Assembly (NCBI GenBank): GCA_003996215.1
Contig: QJPP01000027.1
Span: 496,001 to 560,000, forward strand
From: Jaltomata sinuosa
Lineage: Eukaryota > Streptophyta > Magnoliopsida > Solanales > Solanaceae
DNA: 64,000 nucleotides
Direction of reading: 5' to 3'
Below are positions 1-11,223 of the stretch, in pieces (the first letter of the stretch is position 1; every line of letters begins with the position of its first letter). The notes beneath the pieces are model-generated. The model had not been told where the DNA came from and ran no database searches. It saw nothing but the letters and a program-made list of their open reading frames with translations. The position numbers and the translations under genes were made by a program.

Positions 1-1776
1 CTCAACTAGAGTTCTGTTCATCCTCTCTGCTAAACCATTTAACTGAGGAGTCTTTGGAGGAGTTTTCTGATGCCGAATACCCTTCTCTCTGCAATATTTA
101 TCAAAAGGACCAATATACTCACCACCATTATCTGAGCGGATGCATTTCAATTTCTTCCCTGTCTGTCTCTCAACCAAGGCCTGAAAACCCTTGAACACAT
201 CAAGTACCTGATCCTTGGACTTCAAAGGAAATACCCAGAGTTTGTGAGAATGATCATCAATAAAAGTCAAAAAGTAAAGTGCATCGCCATGAGACCTTAC
301 CTTAAAAGGACCACACAAATCAGAATGTACCAACTCTAGCAAATCAAGCTTTCTTGAAGGCGGATGACTCTGAAAGGAAACTCTTTTCTGTTTACCGGCT
401 AAGCAATGAACACATTTCTTCAACTTTGCTTGTTTCACTCCAGAAAGCAAATTTTTCTTAGCCAAATTGTCAATCCCCTTCTCACTCATATGACTTAGCC
501 TTCTATGCCATAATTCTGATGAAGTATCATTCTCCACCAAGTTTACTAAGCCTCTAGAGATGGAGCCCTGAAATACGTACAAGTTAGACAACTTGTCACC
601 ACGAGCCACAACCATTGAACCTCTAGTAAGCTTCCACTGGCCAGCACCAAGGGTGTTAACATAACCCTCATCATCAAGGTTCCCCACAGAGATCAAATTC
701 AGGCGAACATCTGGAGCATGCTTGACATTGTTGAGAACTAATCTCGAACCATTGTTACTTTCTAAGCAAACTGTTCCAATGCCAAGAACTTCAACTTCAT
801 CATTATTACCCATCTTCAACATCCCAAAATTACCTGGAGTATAAGAAGAAAATAATTCTTTCTTGGGCGTGACATGAGAAGTAGCACCAGAATCCATAAA
901 CCAGCTAGACTCATCACGAACAAGATTAATGGCATTCTCACCACAAGCAACAAGAAGATCATTATTAGCAACAACAGCAACACGATTCTCATTATCGCCT
1001 TCTTTCTTTTGTCGTCTCATATCTCTCTTGTGCTTGTGACAATATTTCATGATATGTCCATTCTTGTGGCAATAGTCACATGTAACATTCTTGTATCTGG
1101 ACTTTGACTTGCTTCTACTTGTACCTCTATCATTCTGACCTCTGAACTTATTTCTCCCCCTATCTTCAGTAACCAAAACATCGGAGTGTGAAGCTGAAGA
1201 AGATGAGGCCTGTGATCTTCTTCTCATCTCTTCATTCAAGACACCACTCTTAGCATATTCCATAGTTACAACACCACTGGGAGCAGAATTAGTCAAAGAA
1301 ACTCGAAGAGTCTCCCAAGAGTCTGGCAGAGTATTGAGAAGCCAAAGTCCCTGAATTTCTTCATCAAACTTTACACCCATTCTGGATAGCTGGTCAAGGA
1401 CACCCTGAAAATCATTTATATGATAAGAAATAGGACTACCCTCTTTGTACCTGATATTTATCAATTGTTTTAGCAGGAACAACTTGTTGTTGCCAGTCTT
1501 CGAAGCATAAAGTGTCTCAAGCTTATCCCACAAACTTCTGGCATGTGTCTCATTCACAATATGATTTCTAACATTATCTTCAACCCATTGTCTGATATAG
1601 CCACAAACCTGCAGATGCTCAAATTCCCAATCCTCATCATTCATAGATTCAGGTTTGTTAGAAGCAAACACAGGTAAGTGCATCTTCTTGACAAATAGAA
1701 GATCTTTCATCTTGTCTTTCCAAGTATGATAATTACTACCATTCAAACACACCATCTTGCTCATATTTGCCTCCAT
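1..1776 (-). CDS. Copia gag-protease-integrase polyprotein, C-terminus beyond window
   Basis: Read on the minus strand from ATG at 1776, this frame is open for all 592 codons to the window edge. Residues 1-230 are a UBN2-type gag. A CCHC zinc knuckle (C-X2-C-X4-H-X4-C, starting CDYC) lies at residues 233-246. The protease active site DSGA begins at D295. The GAG-pre-integrase motif LWHRRLSHMS is near 422-431, with the zinc partner cysteines C455 and C458. The integrase triad is D486, D549 and E584, with the D-to-E spacing of 35 that is standard for the family. The start is chosen because it is the first ATG after the primer site and is followed at once by gag homology (MSKMVCLNGSNYHTWKDKMK). 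The polyprotein would be cut by its own protease to give the capsid and the enzymes that copy and insert the element. Absence of any defect over 1.8 kb suggests recent activity. Confidence 0.95.
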   Translation of the reverse strand, partial: MEANMSKMVCLNGSNYHTWKDKMKDLLFVKKMHLPVFASNKPESMNDEDWEFEHLQVCGYIRQWVEDNVRNHIVNETHARSLWDKLETLYASKTGNNKLFLLKQLINIRYKEGSPISYHINDFQGVLDQLSRMGVKFDEEIQGLWLLNTLPDSWETLRVSLTNSAPSGVVTMEYAKSGVLNEEMRRRSQASSSSASHSDVLVTEDRGRNKFRGQNDRGTSRSKSKSRYKNVTCDYCHKNGHIMKYCHKHKRDMRRQKKEGDNENRVAVVANNDLLVACGENAINLVRDESSWFMDSGATSHVTPKKELFSSYTPGNFGMLKMGNNDEVEVLGIGTVCLESNNGSRLVLNNVKHAPDVRLNLISVGNLDDEGYVNTLGAGQWKLTRGSMVVARGDKLSNLYVFQGSISRGLVNLVENDTSSELWHRRLSHMSEKGIDNLAKKNLLSGVKQAKLKKCVHCLAGKQKRVSFQSHPPSRKLDLLELVHSDLCGPFKVRSHGDALYFLTFIDDHSHKLWVFPLKSKDQVLDVFKGFQALVERQTGKKLKCIRSDNGGEYIGPFDKYCREKGIRHQKTPPKTPQLNGLAERMNRTLVE

Positions 1777-1806
1777 CATTCAAATTGACTATCAACAACA
1801 ATCAAT

Positions 1807-1818
1807 GCTCTGATACCA
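1807..1818 (-). other. Primer binding site, initiator tRNA-Met type
   Basis: On the minus strand this reads TGGTATCAGAGC, the standard complement of the 3' end of plant initiator tRNA-Met, three bases inside the LTR. It fixes the LTR boundary and the element orientation. Confidence 0.93.
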
Positions 1819-1821
1819 CTT

Positions 1822-2491
1822 TGTTGGGAAAGGCAAGGCACTAACAAAGAATGCACAACAGGGTAGCAGCGGAAGAATACCCAAGTCTAAACTTTCTCTT
1901 TCAATTTGAACCAAGAGAAGACAAACAAACCAAGCACAATGGTAATAAGGCAGCAAGTATATCAATCAAAAGAAATACGACAAGACAAAATAAATCTATC
2001 ACACGAGACACCATGATTTACGTGGAAAATCCCTTCGGTGTGAAGAGTAAAAACCACGGGACCAAAACCTCCACTATAATCACCAAGAGTTACAATAATG
2101 TTCTCCAAAATGGAGCAAAAGCACCGAAAAACGCAGCTACTGTTCACGGATGCAAAACTGGAGCTACGGGATACCAAATCTAACTCTGTCAGTTTCTAAT
2201 CAAAGATTGAGATGAGAGGAACAAGCTGTCCAAAAATCAGATCAATCGGATAAGAAACGAAGCGGGAATCGCAATTTGAAGTTGGCAATTTAGGGCTGAA
2301 ATTGGGTGCGAAAATCTGCTCTTTCTCTCTATGTGTGGCTGCTGAAAAATATTATGTGGATGATGAAATAAGACCTAAAAAAAGGTCTATATATATGCCC
2401 CATAGAATTGGGCCTATGGGCAAAAGTGGGTTGGTCCAAATTGAGCTTTATTTATCCACATAGGAAGTGAAAAAGACCCATAACCCCAACA
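1822..2491 (-). repeat. 5' LTR of copia A
   Basis: A 670-bp LTR bounded on the plus strand by TGTTGGG and CCCCAACA, giving the short inverted ends TGTTGGG/CCCAACA expected of an LTR. The inner end abuts the primer site. U3 is at the high-coordinate end. The second LTR is not in the window, so identity between the pair cannot be judged. Confidence 0.9.
2387..2397 (-). promoter_or_regulatory. TATA box of copia A LTR
   Basis: The minus strand reads CATATATATAG about 95 bp into the LTR from its outer end, a plausible TATA box setting the U3/R boundary near 2355-2365. Assigned from position and sequence only. Confidence 0.55.
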
Positions 2492-2762
2492 ACATTTGCA
2501 TCAACATTCAAAACAGGGACTGCGGCGTTTTTCTTCCCTCATATTCAATTTTTTCTCCATTTCACATGCTTTAGATTTAATTATGGTGTTAGCTGTGTCT
2601 TGTGCCAATGGCACCTCAACCGACTATCCACTTCATTACCCTCATCAAGAGTTGAATTTTTTTAAGAGGTTTGAAGAGAGCAACTCTCTATCCACAATAG
2701 CTAATTCTTTTCATGTAACCACATCTTCTCCACTCCTTAAATTTTAGCTTTGCAATTACCAA

Positions 2763-3417
2763 TCAAAGTTTGTCGATTCTGACCCTTATTCCATAGCCAA
2801 GTGTTTTGAGTATTCCCAACAACCTTCCCTCTCGGTATTCAACTTCATCCGTAGTCCATTGAATAGGTTGTTCACTGTGCTTGTAAATGATTGTCTTCAA
2901 AGAAAGTGGCTCATAATGAGTTGTTGGTGTATTTTGGGAAGTGGGGCTAAGGAGGGCTGTGTAGGTTGTGGTTTTGCGTGGTAGGTTGGGCTGGACAACC
3001 TCGGGAGAAGGCTGCCCATTGGACTGAGCGTCCATGCGAGGGGCTGGAAGAAGAGGCGTAGGGAGAAAAAAAATCACCAGAGAGAAGAGGGATGTAGGGT
3101 TTGGCTCTAAAATTGCTTACTTGACTTGCAGCTTCTCTATGTTCAATGAAACCTCTAGATTTATCACTAGGAGCTTCTTTAACATGGTCCCCGAATTCAA
3201 ACTCGGATTGGATTCCATAAGAACCCTGAACCAGGTAGTGTATTCTATAAATTTTGGACATTAGGTTCCATGGCCCTACTACTTCACCAACAACAATGTT
3301 TTGAAATTTATCAAAACTACTATCAATTTCTCCATGACTAGTCCACCCTTTATGATGTTTTTCAAACAACTTTTGATAGAGATGAAGCCTAACAGTCTCT
3401 TGTGTTACGTATCTCAA
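2763..3417 (-). pseudogene. Degenerate minus-strand coding remnant, possibly LINE ORF1 N-terminus
   Basis: Two overlapping open frames lie here on the minus strand (2763-3077 and 2947-3417). The first contains a proline-rich stretch followed by TYTALLSP and then KTIIYKHSEQPIQWTTDEV. That arrangement recalls the segment just before the DUF4283 domain of plant LINE ORF1 proteins, in which a lysine-proline linker leads to a short HGEP-like motif and an acidic W-x-x-x-EV segment. The second frame (156 residues) I do not recognise. Neither has a full domain. A decayed host gene or an unrelated repeat is equally possible; the LINE reading is a weak inference. Confidence 0.3.
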
Positions 3418-4104
3418 AAGGAAACTTAATCAATCCAACAAGCTGGAAAGATTCTAGTGTCATTGCATAGTTCACAAAAGCAACGATACCTTCTACAAAT
3501 TTAGCCCTCGACCCCCTTGACCAATAAAATTCTTATTATACATCAAACTACGATATTCTATCTACACAAGAAACACAGAATTGAACTTGTTAAACACTAC
3601 ATTAGGTAATACGTCAAAAATTTTAATATTGTTGAAATTCAAATTCAACACTAACTTAAAACGCTAATCTTATTTTGATATAATTCAACTTTTTCAACTT
3701 AAGCCTTATTTTATTCAAAAATTCAATTTACCTCAAGATTCAATTTATTTTAAATCAAGGTTCAATATAATATAAAATTGAGTTTAATTTAACTTTGAAT
3801 GATCAATTAAAAGGCTCAATTCAGGATTGAAAGTTCACTTGTAGGTTTAAAATTCAATTCAAGGTTATACAACCAATGTAAGTATGTTCAACAAGATCCA
3901 ATCTCAGTTCAACAATGCAACAATGCAACTATCAATTAGAGGTTCATATATTAGCTATCATTCCTATGTTTTAGTAATCCAACTAAACCCTAAATACTTA
4001 AATTGAAAAATAATTAAAATTATATAAACAACAAATTATACTACGTAATCTAACTAATCGGAATAAGCATGAGACTGAAAACAAAAAAGAGAAAAAATAT
4101 ACCT

Positions 4105-4260
4105 GACTTGAGTTTAGGTGAAGGGCGGCGACTGGCAGGGTGGGTGGCGCGGCGCAGCGGACTGCTGACATGGGGCGACGGACTGATGGAGTGGGGCGGC
4201 GGATTGCTGGAGTGGGATGGATAGCCATTTGTATGAGAATGTTCGCTGCACGAACGACTC
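4105..4260. other. GC-rich patch in AT-rich DNA
   Basis: About 150 bp of high GC with reiterated GGGGCGGCG/GGACTG motifs, sharply different from the AT-rich flanks. On the minus strand it ends in CTCAAGTCAGGTATATTT, which contains a donor-like CAG/GTATAT. It may be the first exon or 5' leader of a decayed minus-strand gene leading into 3417-2763, but no acceptor or coding continuity could be shown. Confidence 0.25.
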
Positions 4261-4330
4261 TCTGGTCTGACATGTCATCGCATGTGTTTTTCGTTATGCT
4301 TTTGCACCTCATCTTCATTTTCTATGATGA

Positions 4331-7300
4331 ATAAATAAAGTGAGCTTGAAAATCAGCTTAAAACAATATCCCTGCAATATCTATCAGTGTCAAACTACAC
4401 AATGCACCTCCATTTCTTAGTAGGAGTGCAAAAAATATACTAATGTACATGAGAGTGAACATGTCTTTGCTAGTCTAACATGTGTTTGTTTACTTTCTCT
4501 CTTATTAATAAAAATTTGTGCTTAAAGCACGTTTGGTCAAGCTTCTAAAGGTCAATAATTTCACACGTAAAAGCACTTCTCAAAAATATTGACTTCTAAG
4601 GAAAGTACTCAAATAATTAAGTCAAATACAAATTGCTACTCTTCCCAATATCACTTATTCTTAAAATACTTTTGATAAGAAGTACTTCTCAATATAAGTT
4701 GATTCGACACTTTTATCCAAGCATACCATAATATTTGTCACCAACAGTTAACATGTAATTATATTCGCAATTCTTATAATGTCTGTAATGCATAACTTTA
4801 AATGTGATATTGTATCTCCTTCAAAATACTTTCCTAGAAAATTACTTTCTTCGTACCAATTGGCACACTCAATAGTTGTTGTAAAGTCCAAACTAATCAT
4901 CATTATGAGTGGAGCTAAAACATTAGATCTGTTCGGACGGATCCAGTAACTTTTTGGTAGAATATCATGTATATATATTAGGAAATTTTATCCCAAAAAA
5001 TATATATATACTAGGAAATTTATTAAATATGCATTAATATTAAAATTGCCAATCGAACAACTAAAACGAGTAACGGGTTTGATGGTAAATTCAGAACACA
5101 TATATTTCAAAATTTTATTTATCCTCTTATCATCGTCTCAATATTCACTCAAGTAGAGATGTACTTTTATATCTACTGTTGAGTTAATGGGTTAAAAGAC
5201 CCCTAAATTATTGTTATTTTGCAAGTTTTGTACCTATATTAGTGGGTGTTCCATTAACCCCTGAACTATAGCTCCCTATCTATTAATAAAATTGTTGATT
5301 ATGTGATAAAATATTTGGGATAACTCGTGAAAAGGTGCATGGGAGATTAAAAAAAAGGCATAAATGGCTCAACCAGGCAGTGTCCAAGGGTAAAGCATAC
5401 AATATTTTAAAAAATAATAATTTTACTTCCCCTTTATTTCCTTTATATTCTTCACTTATTCTTCATTTTCTTACCATTCTTCTCATTTATCAATCTAGGT
5501 TCCATCTAAAAAAAGGTCCCCACTTTCGTTTCATCTGAATTTCTTTAGAGTTTCCTTTGTCATTTTATTCTTCTTCAATTTCTTACCATATTGTTGAAAC
5601 AACACTCATTTCTTTGTTTCATTCAATCTTCTTATAAAAACAAAAAAAAACTAGAATTTTATCTCAAATATCATAATAAACAAATATCCACAGTAGAATC
5701 GATGATTTATGGGAAGATTTACAAATCTCATCCACCACAAAATTTAGCGAGTGGAACCAAATCTTTATATGGATTTCTTTTTTTGCCTCTTCCTCGTCAA
5801 AGTGCCTATGGTACCAGGTCATATTTTTTATTACCCAAATCTCACGTAGAAGCCCCTATGGAATGATCAGTCATTTTGACATGAATTGCTTTAAAATTGA
5901 AAACCTACGAGTTTTAAATATTTTCAATACCCATATTTCTCGAAGCATCACCTTGATCCACACTCCTTTCATTCATACTTCAAGCGTGATTTCTATGATG
6001 ATATACTTCCTCAACCACTTTAAGGCAAAAAGGTCAAAATTGAAGTTATATAGTAGAATTAACCCGCCTTAATATTTAATTAATTTGGAATATTATTAAT
6101 TAAATTTCCTAATTAAAGTGGTATTAGATTAGTAATTTCATTTGTTTTGTTAATTACGAGCGTGTATCAGATGCGACTCCAAATATTCAACCTAGGATAT
6201 TTTTTAATTTATAAGGTTCTATTGAGGGTTATTGGGAACCTAATAGTTTTATGTATGAGACTCGAAAAACAAGATTTTAGAGGGGTTTTAACAATTTCAC
6301 TCTCTTTTAAACAAATCTCTAACTCAATCAAAGTAAACATACAAAATTGTGAGGGGGCATATACTGAACCCTTACATGAATACATGAACAGGCTATAAAA
6401 AACACGAAGAATCATCATCATCATCACATCATATCATAAAACTATAAAGGGGATGAACATGGGTGAAAAAAAAATACAAAATAATAACTAATCTCACCTC
6501 TAGTAACTTGTTAATGGATGATATGATTTGTATCGATGTTTCAAAATTGAATGTACCACACTTGCTGCAGAAATTTGTAAGAAAAAAATTAGTCTTTTAC
6601 CTCAGTTTTTTTCTAGATTGTGAAAATCTTATAAGTGTTCTTTTTTCTCCTGTTTGACTTTTACCTCAGTTTTTTTCTGGATTGTGAAAATCTAATAAGT
6701 GTTCTTTTTCTCCTGTTTGACTTTTGACTGTAAAATATTAAATACCAATGAAAAAAAATGAAACAACTAAAGAAGAAGGAAGAGTTTTCGATTGTTTTGA
6801 TTTAAAATGAGGAGAAAGATGATGCTGATGTGGACAAACGTGAGTCGTCTGATGAAGACTAGAATCAGATACACACAGTGAGTGAGAGAGAGTGTGTATG
6901 TGTGTATGTTTTATTGATTATGGAGATAGAATTTAAAAGTTGATTAATAAGGAGATAAGTAGATTTTAAATGTTTTGCTAGATTAGTCATCTAATCTTCC
7001 TCTAATATTACTTCCTTCCTACCAAAAAATATTGAAATATAAGTTACAAGAGTTAATGTATCTAATATTTTGTGTGAGTTTATTATAGGATAATTTTATG
7101 TTTTAAAAATGAAATTTAATATTTTGGAAGCTATATAAATAATTTAAGAATCAATACTTTTTTTAGAATAAAAAATCTTTAACATGATTGTAGTTAAATT
7201 TTGTGTCATATAGAGTCAATAGTACAATTCCTTTTTGGACGACATTCCAAAAATTTTAATTTGACTCCAATGAGCTTCACCCTAGAGAATGAGTTTTATG

Positions 7301-7739
7301 TTTGTTTTAGAAGAAAATGAGTTATTACAAAAAAGCGGAAGTTCTATGCACGATGTAATTTTTTTTATTTGATTAAGATGTTTAAAAGGTAATAGTAGGT
7401 AATTTATTTAATAAGCATTAATTGAGAATAAAATGGTAACTAACATTATATTTATAGTAGGCATAATCATATTGATGGTGGTAAAAATTTTTACAAGTCG
7501 GTGCATAAAATCCTCCCTAGCTTAATCAGAATCTAGACCTACAAAGAGGTTCTTGTTAAAAATCCATCACCAACTTAATGAATATCTAAGACTCGGCAAA
7601 TAAGAATCTAGCTAGGATATTCAAGAGTTGTAAAGAAATGAAGGAAGATTTCTAGAATGAGTGTTCTACAGAGAAACGTCTAGAATAAGTAGTTGGAGGA
7701 ACATTCTAGAATGGAGTAGTAAAGACATAACAGATCGCT
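4331..7739. other. AT-rich intergenic DNA without recognisable gene
   Basis: No coding region or complete element recognised. It contains a low-complexity repeat-like stretch near 5185-5340 with two degenerate TTAAxxxACCCCT motifs (CAAATTATT-type and GAACTATAG-type versions), an ATATATATA pair at about 4970-5020, a CATCAT run at 6413-6430, a 64-bp tandem duplication at 6594-6720 and a GAGAGAGTGTGTATGTGTG microsatellite near 6885-6910. Open frames at 5591-5866 and 6147-6398 show no known motif and are probably chance. Confidence 0.6.
6594..6720. repeat. Two-copy 64-bp tandem duplication
   Basis: Two adjacent copies start CTTTTACCTCAG at 6594 and 6658 and end in CTCCTGTTTGA. They differ by only a few substitutions and one short T-run change, so the duplication is fairly recent compared with its surroundings. 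Confidence 0.9.
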
Positions 7740-8430
7740 GTCTTCTCTCTCATGCTCTCTGAAAACCCTAAAATTTTCACGTCTGAACCCTAGTTTCCAT
7801 GGTTAATTTGGCCACTGGTCAGCCACTGGAGGTGGTGGTTGACCAGGGACTGACCTTATCAACAGTGTTACAACCACTAAACCTTCTTCAACCAATAATC
7901 ATACCCAAAACAATGTGTTAGACTACTCGATGTTTTTAGCCAGATATGTTAAATGGCATTAAACTGTGCCCTAATTTGCCTATGATCCCATACAATCCTG
8001 CTATGATGCTATATAGTGAGCCATAAATTAAATAGTATGAGGATGAGATGGCTGCAATGGACATCATAGAAAACCTACAATATGCCGTTGTTGGGAAGTT
8101 CTTATACGGATGACCAGAATTTGAGGAGTTACGATCGATTACCCCATCACAATGTGGCATGAAAGAAGATTATCAAAGAGGCTTATTTAGGAACATATAT
8201 ATTCTTATTAGACTCACCTTGAAGGAGGATTTTATAAACTTGACATCAAAGGCGGTCGGTTATATCAAATCCAAGGATGATTTTTCATACCAAATGAGAC
8301 CATTGATATTGGATTTGAGGTTCAAAATGGAGGAAAAAATCAGGGTCATAGCATGGATTTCTTTCCCTAATCTACTACCTGTATACTATGTGAAAGAATC
8401 CCTTTTCTCACTAGATTCAGAAGTGGGGAC
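7740..8430 (+). pseudogene. LINE ORF1 (DUF4283-type) fragment, truncated by Athila
   Basis: The reading frame around 8060-8430 gives a recognisable DUF4283-type ORF1 of a plant LINE: IENLQYAVVGKFLYG, then after one stop PEFEELRS, then LKEDFINLTSKAVGYI, YQMRPLILDLRFK and AWISFPNLLPVYYVKESLFS. In intact relatives this domain belongs to a nucleic-acid-binding protein that coats LINE RNA. Here the upstream part (7740-8060) has several stops and shifts, and the fragment ends abruptly at 8430 where the Athila LTR begins. No reverse transcriptase ORF2 is seen in the window. The 5' leader near 7740-7800 is pyrimidine-rich with an ATG at 7799, which may be the old start. Confidence 0.7.
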
Positions 8431-8672
8431 TGATGTGAGGCTAAAAGTTGTGCTTTTACATGATTGTTTGCCTCACATTTATTCTCTTTTTAGTATTGTC
8501 TTGAGCTTAAATATTGTGAATTAAACTTGTGTTTTGTGTTTTGTTTATGTCAGAGTGTCTTGAAGTATTTGGAGATTAAAAATGAATAAAAAGAGCAATA
8601 AGGAACCAAAGAATAATCAATCTCGTAAACCATTGCAAAAGGAGCAGAAAATTGCCTAACAAGTTGTTCCTT

Positions 8673-8838
8673 GCGCCACTGCTGCAAAGCAAGGAAGTGG
8701 CGCGGATTAAACTTAGAATTTTTAAGCTTCAATCTGCCTAGCTCGCGCCACTCACCTGCTTTGTGTCAGTGGCGCGAAATCTGCCTCCCTTCAGGAGTTA
8801 GTTCTCCGTGCCACTGCTCCACTTTTGGGTAGTGGCGT
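8673..8838. repeat. Three consecutive GCGCCACT hairpins in Athila U3
   Basis: Inverted repeats with arms close to GCGCCACT and AGTGGCGC occur at 8673-8703, 8745-8775 and 8808-8838. The same three, with a few changes, recur at about 30386-30416, 30452-30482 and 30518-30551 of the 3' LTR. Confidence 0.85.
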
Positions 8839-8898
8839 GAGCGGAGGTGTTTCCTAACCCTATTTGGATTTTTTTTTGAAGTTACAAGGGTTCCTAAA

Positions 8899-8912
8899 CT
8901 CTATATATAGCC
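8899..8912 (+). promoter_or_regulatory. TATA box of Athila 5' LTR
   Basis: CTCTATATATAGCCCC lies just downstream of the hairpin cluster; the same motif is at about 30613-30625 in the 3' LTR. Conservation in both LTRs supports its role as the core promoter. Confidence 0.6.
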
Positions 8913-9599
8913 CCTCCACACGTTTTTTTATCACACACATCAGATTTAGAGAATCCAAAGGCTAGGGCAAATCTCAAGAACAAGGTCTAGTTTTTTTATT
9001 TTATTTTATTCGAGTTCTATCTTTTGAACTCATGAAATCTTCTTCCAAGGAGATTCATGAGTAGCTAAACCTTTAGTTTCTAGGGTTGTGGTTAAGACAT
9101 GAAAGTTGACGTTTGATTATCATATTGTTTAATTCAAATTTCCATTATTGAGTTATTTATCTTCTCTTGCTCGTAATTGTTAGTTAACTTGATCACTTAG
9201 AAAACACTATTTATGGTGTATAGATTGGACTAGAAATAGGGAATTTATATATGCAATAAAGGAAGGTAGGGCTTGGTTGTCAACTCTATTTGAAGGGGAA
9301 ATAGTTCGCTAACATTGATAGGAATATACTCGTTAGCCTTACCCAGTTGATATGAAAGAGAAATCACATGCACTTTACTATTGATCAACGATTATAGGAA
9401 TATAGGCGTTAGGAATAGTCAAGTAGACCTAGAGCTATTGGAAAAATGCTCAATATGGTTAAAACTAACCCGCAACAAGTAACTCGATAAATCAACTAAA
9501 CGAATGGTTTGATTACTCAACTGGATTGTCGAATACCACTGGATCTTTTCTCAAATATGAATTACAAAGTATTAAATCACGACTTGTTTATGTTTTTAA

Positions 9600-9898
9600 C
9601 TTGAGTGAAAAGCCAAAAAAAGAACAAAATGAAACTTATGAATAATGAAAGAACAAAACTGTAAAGCAATGAAGAACTTGAAAGAAGAGAGCTTTTGAAC
9701 AAAAATGGAAAAGTACGATTTTGTTTTTCACTGCAATTTAGACTTACATATATAATAAAAGACTAACTTCAACTACCTAAAGATCAGCAATAAATCTGTT
9801 GATAATAAACAAACTACTAAAGACTAGGAAAAGAAGTTATACTAATTTACTGCAGTAAAAAAATAAAGGCTGCAATCCTAAAACATAGCAACTGACAC
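9600..9898 (-). repeat. Probable 3' LTR of copia B
   Basis: On the minus strand, a purine run GAGGAGGAG at about 9899-9908 is followed by TGTCAGTTGCTATG, the expected layout of polypurine tract then LTR start. A TATTATATATG motif on the minus strand near 9745-9756 could be its TATA box. The low-coordinate end is uncertain because no second copy exists for comparison. Confidence 0.5.
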
Positions 9899-9929
9899 TC
9901 CTCCTCGGTTTAGGAACTTCAGATTCCTA

Positions 9930-10862
9930 GTTTCTCTCTGAAAAACTCAAACTTGCCAAGGTAAAGGGCTTGGTGAAAATGTCAGCAATCTGCTCATCAC
10001 CTTTGCAGTAAAGAAGCTTCACGTCTCCATCTTTTTACACGTCTCTTAAGAAAAACAACTTAATATTGAAATGCTTAGTTTTTCCATGAAAAACTGGATT
10101 ATTAGTAATAGAAATTGCAGCTTGGTTGTCAATAAAAACCTCAGTCCCTTCTTGTTGCTCCATATTCAGATCACACATTAGTTTCCTCAACCATAGTGCT
10201 TGATTCACAACTATTGTTGCAGCAATGAATTCTGCCTCAGCTGTTGATTGTGATACTATATCTTGTTTCTTGGAACATCAAGAGAAATCTCCTGATCCAA
10301 GATTGAAACAGAAACATGAAGTACTCTTTATATCAAGTGCATCACCCAATCACTATTGGAAAATCCGATAAGTCTAAACTTCTGATTTTTATGGAACTTA
10401 ACACCATAGTTGACAGTTTCCTTAATGTATCTAACAACTCTTTTAGCTGCTCTCAAGTATAAATCACTTGCACAATGCATGAACCGAGATAAAAGGCTCA
10501 CTGCATACATGATATTAGCCCTAGTTGCAGTCAAATACATCAAGCAGCCAATAAGACTTCTATAGTATGTCTCAACCACGTTTTCTGCTCAATTTTCTTT
10601 GGAAAACTTTTCCTTTTGGTTCATTGGAGTGCTCGTAACTTTGCAATCTTCCATATGAAACTTCTTTAGGATTTCTTGCGCATACTTTTATGGAAACTAA
10701 ACACATTGTCTTCATTTTTTTTGATCTCCATTCCAAGAAAGTACACCATCAGTCCAAGGTCTGTCATTTCAAAGACCTTCATCATTTCCAACTTGAAATC
10801 CTCAATTAGACAGAACTTACTTTCTGTGACAAAATGATCATCAATACAAAAAGAAATAATAA
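9930..10862 (-). pseudogene. Copia B RT C-terminus and RNase H remnant
   Basis: Minus-strand translation shows the segment after the reverse transcriptase fingers/palm, including DLGLMVYFLGMEI and then TRANIMYAVSLLSRFMH with AAKRVVRYIKETVNYGVKF (10328-10579), the conserved stretch preceding RNase H in copia polyproteins. The rest toward 9930 has many stops. Continuous with 13079-13565 once the solo LTR is removed. Confidence 0.8.
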
Positions 10863-11223
10863 GTATGTGTAATGACCGGGTTCATCATTATGGGTAAACC
10901 TTTCATGCCAAGTTTAGAGTTAGAAAACTTTCGGGCTTGGGAGTTAAAAATTTTGGGCTAGGCTAGTCTCGGCCAATTTTGCAGTGAGGTATGATCTAGG
11001 GCAATCCGAGTAAGGATTAGTAATGTGTCTTGTATTGAGCTAGTTTTCCTTGTAGTTGATACATAGAGGAGTCTGGGGGACTTTTCGTAAGTGAATTCGG
11101 GTAAGTGAAACTCCCGGTATCGAGGTTGACGTGAAGGAGTTAATCCGGGACGTCAGGGATTCAAGGTGTGTTGTAAAATGGGTACTTTTTGGGAACTTTA
11201 TGACTTTACCCGTGGTGGTTGAC

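Larger units (their letters stand above)
1..2491 (-). mobile_element. Ty1/copia LTR retrotransposon, 5' part (copia A)
   Basis: A minus-strand copia element whose 5' LTR (1822-2491), primer binding site (1807-1818) and open gag-protease-integrase frame (1776 to 1) are all present. The reverse transcriptase, RNase H and 3' LTR must lie left of the window. Order of domains (gag, CCHC knuckle, protease, integrase) is that of copia, where integrase precedes reverse transcriptase. The frame carries no stop or frameshift, unlike every other element here, so this is the youngest insertion in the window. The right-hand target duplication would begin with ACATT at 2492-2496; its partner is outside. 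The gag resembles the Tork clade (inference). Confidence 0.95.
8431..9600 (+). repeat. Athila 5' LTR, left segment
   Basis: Matches 30227 to about 31030 over most of its length (shared GAGGCTAAA start, three GCGCCACT hairpins, CTCTATATATAGCCC, and the GGGAATTTA-TATGCAATAA segment). Relative to the 3' copy it carries an extra block of about 65 bp near its start (about 8443-8508). The right boundary is approximate because the 3' copy is truncated and the inserted copia has no clear duplication. Confidence 0.8.

Noticed and set aside
874..1107. Plus-strand 77-residue open frame
   Set aside because: Lies antisense to the intact copia polyprotein at the knuckle/protease; shadow frame.
1851..2183. 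Open frames on both strands inside the copia LTR
   Set aside because: No motif; LTR sequence, not coding.
5591..5866. 91-residue frame near 5.7 kb
   Set aside because: No recognisable domain, no promoter or splice signals, compositionally like the AT-rich flanks.
7936..8160. Minus-strand 74-residue frame
   Set aside because: Antisense to the LINE ORF1 fragment, which has clear plus-strand homology.
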